A DNA stretch of 20,598 nt, from positions 1-20,598 of the forward strand of contig CALKIA010000313.1 of the NCBI GenBank assembly GCA_937988705.1. The letters run 5' to 3'. Numbering within the stretch: the first letter of the stretch is position 1; every line of letters begins with the position of its first letter. The stretch is from an uncultured Chloroflexota bacterium (GTDB lineage Bacteria; Chloroflexota; Anaerolineae; Aggregatilineales; Phototrophicaceae). Of this stretch, positions 15,292 to 20,598 are shown in pieces. The notes beneath the pieces are model-generated. The model made no database searches, was not told the origin of the DNA, and was given only the letters and a program-made list of their open reading frames with translations. The translations under genes were made by a program, and so were the position numbers.

Positions 15292-15318
15292 GCTGGAGAG
15301 GCTATTTGCCCCTCCAGC
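15292..15318 (-). terminator. terminator-like hairpin of the peptide transporter operon
   Basis: GCTGGAGAGGC (15292-15302) pairs with GCCCCTCCAGC (15308-15318) around TATTT. The single imperfect pair is a G-U wobble only when transcribed from the minus strand, which fits the operon ending 17 bases before it. No U-tract follows. Confidence 0.55.
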
Positions 15319-15334
15319 GAACGGTAGATCGGTG

Positions 15335-16930
15335 TTACGGGGTAAGCCACGTGTTGAAGTCGGCGCCGACCAGATGTGACCACCAGAAGATGCCGCCAAA
15401 ATCCTGAACGCGCGCGCTCCGCAGTTGGAAGTTCGTAATGAAGCCGAGCGGAATGGCGTAGTATTGGCTGTAGAGCGCATCCGCCGCCTGAATGATCAGC
15501 GGGGCGCGTTCGACGGGATCGAGCACGGTCAGCGCCTCGACCAACAGGGCCTGCGCCGCTTCGTCCTTCACGCCCATTGCTTCGCCCAGACCACCGGGAC
15601 CCCAGTAGGATTCCGTGCCGCCGATGCAGCAGAAGCCGCTAAACGGCATGAGCTTTTCCGCACCTGCGAAGTAGTCTTCAATCCACGTGCCGAACTCGAC
15701 AATTTCGAGCTGCGCGTCGATGCCGACTTCGCGGAGCTGCGTGACGACTGCTTCCATCGCGCGGGGCATTTCCGGAATGTTCCACGCTTCGATCGGGAAG
15801 CTGAGCGGTTCGCCGTCCTTGTCGAGGATGCCGTCGCCATTCGCGTCGGCCCAGCCGAGTTCGGCCAGAATCGCGCGGGAGGTGTCGGGATCATACGGGA
15901 AGTACTGGCACAGGTCTTCAGAGAAGCCGGGCCAACCGGGGCCGGTCGTGCCGCAGCCATCCACTGCGACCGTGCCATAGACCGCACGCATGATCCCGCG
16001 TCCATCGATGGCCTTCGCCACTGCTTCACGGAAGCGGACGTCGGAGAACAGCGGGACATTGATGTTGAAGATCATCTGCGTGCTGCCGGTGATCAGAGTG
16101 TCCGTGAGGACGAAATCCGGGTTGTCGCGGAAGCGGTCAATGTCCGTGCTCGGCACAGCTGAGGTCATGAGGTCGATTTCGCCCGCTTCGATGGCCAGGA
16201 CTTGCCCATTCGCATCGGGGATGATGCTGAATTCGACGCCGTCCAGCAGGGGGCGGATATAGAAGTCTTCGTTGCGCTGCAGCACGACACGCTCGTCGAC
16301 TACATATTCGACGAACTCAAACGGGCCAGAACCGATGGGCGTGGTGCGGATGTCGTCGCCGAGCGTTTCGATCGCCTCGTGTGGGTAGATCGCGAGGAAC
16401 GACAGGCCACGACCGCCATCGAACAAGACTCCGTCCGGCTGCGAGAGCGTCAGGCGCACCGTGTAATCGTCCACGGCTTCAATCGATTGATAGGCAGTTT
16501 TGAGGTCAGCCGGGGCGACCGAGCCTTCGGCCGTGAGCAGGCGATTCATCGAGAAGACCACATCATCGGCGACAACTTCCCGACCTTCGCCCTCGGCGAA
16601 AACCGCATTGCCGTCGTGGAACGTCATACCCTGACGGAGGTGGAAGGTGATGATCGTGCCGCCTTCTTCAATATCCCAGGATTCCGCGAGATCACCTTCA
16701 TAGCCGATGGTTCCGTCATCTAGACGCCGCGCGCGGACCAGATACTGGTAGACCAGCGACGACGGGTAGACCGACGTGTCGTCAGCGATGAAGACCGGGT
16801 CCAGCGATGTGATACTGGCGAGAGCGATCCGTAGTGTGCCGCCTTCGACCGGGGTATCCTGCGCGTCTACGACTCCGACGGCAGCCAGCAACAACAGAAC
16901 TAAGACAAAGAGCGTTCCAAACCGTTTCAT
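15335..16930 (-). CDS. peptide ABC transporter substrate-binding protein (DppA/OppA family)
   Basis: This 531-residue exported binding protein of the SBP_bac_5 family would bind peptides or similar ligands for the two permeases upstream. The signal peptide MKRFGTLFVLVLLLLAAVGVVDA has cleavage before QD and no lipobox. Family features include an EGGTLRIALASITSLDPVF opening, YQYLVRARRLDDGTIGYEGDLAESW, ITFHLRQGMTFHDG (the classic Phe-His-Asp-Gly block) and VRFREAVAKAIDGRGIMRAVYG. The ATG at 16930 is chosen for GGAGGAAA directly upstream and the signal peptide; an in-frame start 20 residues earlier would overlap the permease gene. It is last in the operon, 16 bases after the second permease gene. 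The ligand cannot be read from the sequence; peptides are inferred from family and the adjacent carboxypeptidase. Confidence 0.92.
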   Translation of the reverse strand: MKRFGTLFVLVLLLLAAVGVVDAQDTPVEGGTLRIALASITSLDPVFIADDTSVYPSSLVYQYLVRARRLDDGTIGYEGDLAESWDIEEGGTIITFHLRQGMTFHDGNAVFAEGEGREVVADDVVFSMNRLLTAEGSVAPADLKTAYQSIEAVDDYTVRLTLSQPDGVLFDGGRGLSFLAIYPHEAIETLGDDIRTTPIGSGPFEFVEYVVDERVVLQRNEDFYIRPLLDGVEFSIIPDANGQVLAIEAGEIDLMTSAVPSTDIDRFRDNPDFVLTDTLITGSTQMIFNINVPLFSDVRFREAVAKAIDGRGIMRAVYGTVAVDGCGTTGPGWPGFSEDLCQYFPYDPDTSRAILAELGWADANGDGILDKDGEPLSFPIEAWNIPEMPRAMEAVVTQLREVGIDAQLEIVEFGTWIEDYFAGAEKLMPFSGFCCIGGTESYWGPGGLGEAMGVKDEAAQALLVEALTVLDPVERAPLIIQAADALYSQYYAIPLGFITNFQLRSARVQDFGGIFWWSHLVGADFNTWLTP

Positions 16931-16946
16931 CCAATTTCCTCCACCG

Positions 16947-17804
16947 TTAAGCCTGCGTATTCGGATCGAGCGCATCGCGCAGCGCATCACCGATAAGATT
17001 GATGGCGATCACCACCAGAATGATCGCCGTGCCGGGCAGAATGCTCATGACCGGGTTGACGCGGATGAACCGCTGAGCTGCGTTTAGCATGGCGCCCCAT
17101 TCCGGTTCGGGCGGCTGCGCTCCAAAACCGAGGAAGCTGAGCGAGGCCGCGGCAATAATCGCTGCGGCGATGCTGAAAGTCGCCTGCACGATAATGATGC
17201 TGAGACAGTTGGGGAGAATGTGGCGCACGATGATGCGGAGGTTACTGGCACCGAGCGCGCGCGTCGCCAGCACATAATCCTGCACTTTGATCTGCAGAAC
17301 GACGGCCCGCACTACACGGGCATACTGAATCCACGCAATCGACCCGAGTACGATCATCACGTTGAGCAAGCCGGGGCCGAGCACGGCCACGACCGCAATC
17401 GCGAGGATCAGGAAGGGGAAGGCATAGAGCACATCGACCAGCCGCATGATGATGGCATCGATGAGCCCACCATAGAAGCCGGAGATCAAACCCAGCGTCA
17501 CGCCGATAGAGGCGGAGAGCACGACCACGATGATCCCAGCGGCTAGGGACGAACGCCCGCCGTAGATCAAGCGGCTGAAGGTGTCGCGACCGAGATCATC
17601 CGTGCCGAGCAGATGTCCGGGGGAAAAGGGCGGGAGACTGCCCGCGCTGAAGTCCTGTTTATAAGGGTCTTGCGGTGCGACCTGCGGCGCAAACACGGCC
17701 GCGAGGACGAAGATCAGCAAGATCACGCTGCCGACGATTGCCATGCGGTTGCCCAGCAGGCGGGCGAGGGCGCGGTTACTTTGTGGCTTGGAAATCACCT
17801 GCAT
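16947..17804 (-). CDS. peptide ABC transporter permease (DppC/OppC-like)
   Basis: This 285-residue inner-membrane permease has about six spans. The N-terminal part RALARLLGNRMAIVGSVILLIFVLAAVFAP and HLLGTDDLGRDTFSRLIYGGRSSL are strongly characteristic of DppC-type proteins. The coupling EAA-like loop is seen as ATRALGASNLRIIVRHILPN, and AAASLSFLGFGAQPPEPEWGAML is another family block. The gene starts six bases after the DppB-like stop, with GGTGAG overlapping that stop as the ribosome site. It pairs with the DppB-like protein as the channel. Length is normal. Confidence 0.94.
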   Translation of the reverse strand: MQVISKPQSNRALARLLGNRMAIVGSVILLIFVLAAVFAPQVAPQDPYKQDFSAGSLPPFSPGHLLGTDDLGRDTFSRLIYGGRSSLAAGIIVVVLSASIGVTLGLISGFYGGLIDAIIMRLVDVLYAFPFLILAIAVVAVLGPGLLNVMIVLGSIAWIQYARVVRAVVLQIKVQDYVLATRALGASNLRIIVRHILPNCLSIIIVQATFSIAAAIIAAASLSFLGFGAQPPEPEWGAMLNAAQRFIRVNPVMSILPGTAIILVVIAINLIGDALRDALDPNTQA

Positions 17805-17810
17805 GGACGC

Positions 17811-18755
17811 TCACCCCAACCGGATACGTGGGTCAATCACCATGTACAGGAGATCGACCACCAGATTTGTGAGAATGTAAACGACGGAGAAGACCAGGGT
17901 TGTCCCCAGAATGAGCGGGTAATCACGGCGCCCAATAGCGTTAATGGCGAGGCGACCCATGCCCGGCCACGCGAAGATTGTCTCGATGATGGCCGTACCG
18001 GCCAGCAGACTGGCGAACTGCACGCCCAGCAAGGTGACCACCGGCATGAGCGTGTTGGGCAGCAGATGCCGCATGAGCACGCGGCGCGGATGCAGCCCTT
18101 TGCTGTGGGCGGTGGTGATGTACGCCTGACTGATCACTTCCAGAGCCGCCGAACGCACAATGCGTGAGTTGAAGCCAATTGAACCGAGCGAAATGGTGAG
18201 GGCGGGCAGCACCAGATATTGCAGGCGCTCGTAGAGCGCGCCATCGCCGCGCCCGGAGGTCGGCAGGACTTTGAACTGAATGGCAAACAGCAAAATGAGC
18301 ATCGTGCCGAGCCAGAAGGCCGGGATCGAGAAGCCGAGCAGCGCGCCACCCATCATGAAGCGGTCGAGGAGCGACCCGCGTTTGATGGCCGCCAGTAACC
18401 CCAGCGGAATTGAGCACACGACGATCAGCAGAAAGGCGACCAGCGCCAGTTCAAGCGTTGCGCCGCTGCGCGCCATGATCTCTTCGAGGACGGGCGCGCG
18501 GGTGGTAATGCTGTTTCCAAGGTCGCCGCGCAGCAGGTTGCTCATATAGCGGACGTACTGTACAGGGACGGGATCATCGAGGCCGAGTTCGTTGCGCAGA
18601 CGTTGAACGGTTTCGGGCGTCATGTTGGTGATTTGCAGGCCGAACCGCCCCACCAATGGGTCACCGGGTGTCAATTGGAACAGCCCAAACACAATCGTCG
18701 CTACGCCGAGAAGGAGAAAAGGAACTATGATCAAGCGTCGAAAGAGATACTGCAT
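17811..18755 (-). CDS. peptide ABC transporter permease (DppB/OppB-like)
   Basis: This 314-residue permease has about six spans. MQYLFRRLIIVPFLLLGVATIVFGL followed by LTPGDP is the DppB opening, and LRNELGLDDPVPVQYVRYMSNLLRGDLG is the standard outward segment. The cytoplasmic coupling loop is AHSKGLHPRRVLMRHLLPNTL, and AIIETIFAWPGMGRLAINAI is the family closing block. It is the first gene of a three-gene operon with the DppC-like permease and the binding protein. I see no strong ribosome site before the ATG, only AGGTG about 20 bases upstream. No ATP-binding gene occurs in the operon or elsewhere in the window next to it, so ATPases must come from another locus. Confidence 0.94.
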   Translation of the reverse strand: MQYLFRRLIIVPFLLLGVATIVFGLFQLTPGDPLVGRFGLQITNMTPETVQRLRNELGLDDPVPVQYVRYMSNLLRGDLGNSITTRAPVLEEIMARSGATLELALVAFLLIVVCSIPLGLLAAIKRGSLLDRFMMGGALLGFSIPAFWLGTMLILLFAIQFKVLPTSGRGDGALYERLQYLVLPALTISLGSIGFNSRIVRSAALEVISQAYITTAHSKGLHPRRVLMRHLLPNTLMPVVTLLGVQFASLLAGTAIIETIFAWPGMGRLAINAIGRRDYPLILGTTLVFSVVYILTNLVVDLLYMVIDPRIRLG

Positions 18756-18822
18756 ATGGGGATGAACTCACACCTATGGACAGCCGCTCAGAAATGTAAC
18801 GATACGCCGCAGCGCAAGAAAT

Positions 18823-18851
18823 ATCATAGCGGGCAACTCTCTCGTGCGCAA
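18823..18851 (-). promoter_or_regulatory. candidate promoter of the peptide transporter operon
   Basis: Read on the minus strand, TTGCGC (18851-18846) and TATGAT (18828-18823) are 17 bases apart; the -10 matches consensus at five of six positions. The leader would be about 60 bases. Confidence 0.4.
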
Positions 18852-18887
18852 CAATTCGTGCCAGAATAATCAGTGCGGCACAGAAAA

Positions 18888-18917
18888 TTGCATTGCGGCG
18901 ACCCGTCGTTTTATACT
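18888..18917 (+). promoter_or_regulatory. candidate promoter of the M14 carboxypeptidase gene
   Basis: TTGCAT (18888-18893) and TATACT (18912-18917) are 18 bases apart, 31 bases before the ATG at 18948. It is back to back with the minus-strand promoter at 18823-18851, so one regulator could control both. Confidence 0.45.
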
Positions 18918-18947
18918 CGAATCACATTGGCCTGTGGAGGAACGAAG

Positions 18948-20315
18948 ATGGATTTGCAACAGATTGCGCGCGATATTCCTAACTATTCGGCCTTTCTCAC
19001 GATTGATGAGATGACTGCCTCAACGCACCAACTGCATGCTGAGTATCCCGAACTCACCGAGCTGCGCGTTGTAGGGCAGACGCGGCGTGGCGATCCGATC
19101 GAACTGCTGACGATCAAAGGCGGCGAACGACAGGCGTTCGTGTTCGGCGGCCCGCATCCCAACGAGCCGATTGGCTGCATGACTATCGAATACCTTACGC
19201 GCCGTCTATGCGAAGACGCGGAACTGCGCAGCGAACTGGGGTATACGTGGCATTTCATCAAATCGATTGACAGCGACGGGATGCGCCTGAACGAGGGGTG
19301 GTTCAAAGGGCCGTTCACGCCGACCAACTACGCGCGGCATTTCTTTCGCCCGGCGCAGTTTGATCAGGTCGAATGGGCGTTTCCGGTTGAGTACAAAACC
19401 CTCAAATTCGATCAGACGCTGCCGGAAACGCAGGCGCTCATGCGGGTGATCGACGAGGTCAAGCCGGATTTCCTCTACTCGCTGCACAATGCCGGGTTTG
19501 GCGGCGTGTACTACTACGTTTCCGACCCGTGCGCGCCGCTGTATGACACGTTTCACGACTTGCCCAGTTGGTTCGAACTGGCCTTGGACCTGGGCGAACC
19601 GGAAGTGCCGTTTGCGGAAACGTTCGCGCCCGCCATCTACCGGATTATCTCCGTGCGCGACTTCTACGATTATCTGGTGCAGAACGGCGCGCCCGATCCG
19701 GGGGCAGTCATCCAGTCCGGTACGTCGAGCGCCGACTACGGGGCGAAATACGGCACATTCTTCCTCGTGGTCGAAATGCCGTATTTTGATGATCCGCGCG
19801 TGAATGACCAGAGCTTGTCGGAGACGCTGCGGCGCGATGCCATCTTGCAGGGACTGGATATTCAGGATGATTTTGACGACTGGACAACCGCGCAGCTGGA
19901 GACGATCAAGGGCGATCTGCGGCTGGAAACGCCGATTTCGCGAGCCGTGAACGCTTTCCTGAAAACGGGCAAATCCTACCGTGAAGCGGAACGGCAGTGG
20001 GCGAGCAGCGCGGAAGAGACGAATCGTCCGGCGAGTCAGGCAGAGGTGTTCAGTAATTTGCTCAGCAAGCCGTTCTATCGTCTGCTGACGCACGGCATGT
20101 TCACGCGGATGTTGGGCGAAGAAATCGCGGCGGGCAACACCAGCGCGGCGATTGCGCTGGCGCATCAAGCGGCGGTCGCGCGGTTGGAGGAGTTCGGTGC
20201 CAAACTAGAAGCGGATCTCGACTATCGCGCGCTGCCGATTCGCAGTCTGGTGGGCGTGCAGACGTGCGCGGGTCTGGCAACCGCCGTGTATGTCGCTGCG
20301 CAAAAGCAGGGGTGA
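18948..20315 (+). CDS. M14-family zinc carboxypeptidase
   Basis: This 455-residue metallopeptidase has the full M14 active-site set. HPNE (His70, Glu73) and His180 in SLHNAGFGG are the zinc ligands. DSDGMRLNEGW (108-118) resembles the substrate-carboxylate-binding Asp-Gly-x-Arg-x-Asn segment, and Glu276 in VVEMPYF is the catalytic Glu. No signal peptide is seen, so it is probably cytoplasmic, acting on imported peptides or amide-linked compounds. The C-terminal 170 residues after the catalytic domain are mainly helical and of unknown role. The ATG at 18948 is chosen because GGAGGAACGAAG lies immediately upstream; a frame from 18873 would cross the candidate promoter. It is divergent from the peptide transporter operon, suggesting joint control. 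Confidence 0.9.
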   Translation: MDLQQIARDIPNYSAFLTIDEMTASTHQLHAEYPELTELRVVGQTRRGDPIELLTIKGGERQAFVFGGPHPNEPIGCMTIEYLTRRLCEDAELRSELGYTWHFIKSIDSDGMRLNEGWFKGPFTPTNYARHFFRPAQFDQVEWAFPVEYKTLKFDQTLPETQALMRVIDEVKPDFLYSLHNAGFGGVYYYVSDPCAPLYDTFHDLPSWFELALDLGEPEVPFAETFAPAIYRIISVRDFYDYLVQNGAPDPGAVIQSGTSSADYGAKYGTFFLVVEMPYFDDPRVNDQSLSETLRRDAILQGLDIQDDFDDWTTAQLETIKGDLRLETPISRAVNAFLKTGKSYREAERQWASSAEETNRPASQAEVFSNLLSKPFYRLLTHGMFTRMLGEEIAAGNTSAAIALAHQAAVARLEEFGAKLEADLDYRALPIRSLVGVQTCAGLATAVYVAAQKQG

Positions 20316-20341
20316 GTGACGTCGATAAATCCGTTAGTCCG

Positions 20342-20384
20342 ACCCCACCCCCGGCCCCTCCCCGAATTCAGGGAGGGGAGACAG
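20342..20384. repeat. C-rich repeat element (copy 4, truncated)
   Basis: These 43 bases match 15049-15091 with one difference, including the central hairpin around CCCCGAATTCAGGG. The second half seen in the 15046-15140 copy is absent, so this copy is cut short or rearranged. It begins 26 bases after the carboxypeptidase stop. Confidence 0.75.
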
Positions 20385-20461
20385 CACTGTTCGCAATGTC
20401 ACCCCTCCGCGCGTGGGCGGAAGAAGAGGTTTTTGCCGTTTGCGATAAGATCACGGTGTTT

Positions 20462-20518
20462 GTAGGGACACGGCCTGCCTTGTCCGCTTTGAACGGACAG
20501 CGCAGGCGGTGTCTCTAC
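20462..20518. repeat. long imperfect palindrome
   Basis: Nested arms pair in order: GTAG/CTAC (20462-20465, 20515-20518), GACAC/GTGTC (20467-20471, 20509-20513), GCCTGC/GCAGGC (20473-20478, 20502-20507) and TGTCCG/CGGACA (20481-20486, 20494-20499). The loop is seven bases. Together they give 21 pairs with few mismatches over 57 bases. It does not resemble the C-rich family. Confidence 0.65.
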
Positions 20519-20570
20519 GATCTCCGTATTCATAACGTCAGTTAGTTATGGATAAGCCTCTTCGCGTGTC

Positions 20571-20598
20571 CCCCTCACCCCCAACCCCTCTCCCACGC
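20571..20598. repeat. C-rich repeat element entering at the right edge (copy 5)
   Basis: The window ends inside a sequence opening CCCCTCACCCCCAACCCC and reaching CCCACGC. It matches the first bases of the 199-321 element, including the shared CCACGC. The rest lies outside the window. Confidence 0.6.

Larger units (their letters stand above)
15028..15334. other. convergent intergenic region with repeat and terminator, no gene
   Basis: This 307-base gap between the anti-sigma and peptide-binding protein genes contains the C-rich element at 15046-15140 and a minus-strand terminator-like hairpin at 15292-15318. Short frames across it are repeat-derived or lack ribosome sites. Confidence 0.55.

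Noticed and set aside
19206..20168. A 320-codon minus-strand frame opposite the M14 carboxypeptidase
   Set aside because: The M14 active-site residues on the plus strand are complete. The antisense frame is a shadow with Arg-rich composition.
15046..20598. Possible CRISPR array from repeated C-rich units
   Set aside because: The copies are kilobases apart, differ in length, and have no regular spacers or cas genes.

Overview
This is a GC-rich (roughly 60% by eye), gene-dense bacterial window. It suggests a member of the Chloroflexota (Anaerolineae-like). The clues are the gene mix (BMP-type nucleoside importer, Dpp-type peptide importer, short Tat operon, ECF sigma with RskA-type anti-sigma) and C-rich interspersed repeats beginning CCCCTCACCCCC that end many transcription units. 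The taxonomic call is an inference from style, not from a marker gene. No rRNA, tRNA, CRISPR array, integrase or transposase gene was seen.

Region 1 (1-7853) is a nucleoside acquisition and breakdown module. A four-gene operon on the minus strand (5441 down to 350) encodes a BMP-family binding protein, a double-domain ABC ATPase and two permeases. The last three genes overlap by ATGA, and a strong hairpin lies between the binding protein and ATPase genes. Divergently, on the plus strand, lie a nucleoside hydrolase and an amidohydrolase nine bases apart. The likely flow is import of nucleosides, release of the base from ribose, then hydrolysis or deamination of the base. The amidohydrolase keeps its metal ligands but lacks other family hallmarks, so its substrate is open. 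The 5' end of a further minus-strand gene is cut by the left edge.

Region 2 (7854-9765) holds a minus-strand pair: a phytoene-desaturase-like FAD oxidoreductase followed by a small YchJ-like SEC-C zinc protein.

Region 3 (10157-15027) is the most distinctive. Two tandem paralogous ferritin-like proteins, both with twin-arginine signals and a complete di-metal ligand set, lie directly upstream of tatA, tatB and tatC. An ECF sigma factor and a membrane-bound RskA-type anti-sigma factor follow. This looks like an export line encoded next to its cargo and near an envelope-responsive regulator. The second ferritin-like protein has gained a C-terminal SH3-like domain.

Region 4 (15335-20315) is a peptide-use module. 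A minus-strand operon encodes two Dpp-type permeases and a peptide-binding protein, with no ATPase gene. A divergent M14-family zinc carboxypeptidase sits on the plus strand.

Related C-rich inverted-repeat elements occur at about 199-321, 7885-7912, 15046-15140, 20342-20384 and 20571-20598. All lie downstream of genes or between convergent genes, and none lies in the divergent promoter regions. A separate 57-base palindrome lies at 20462-20518.
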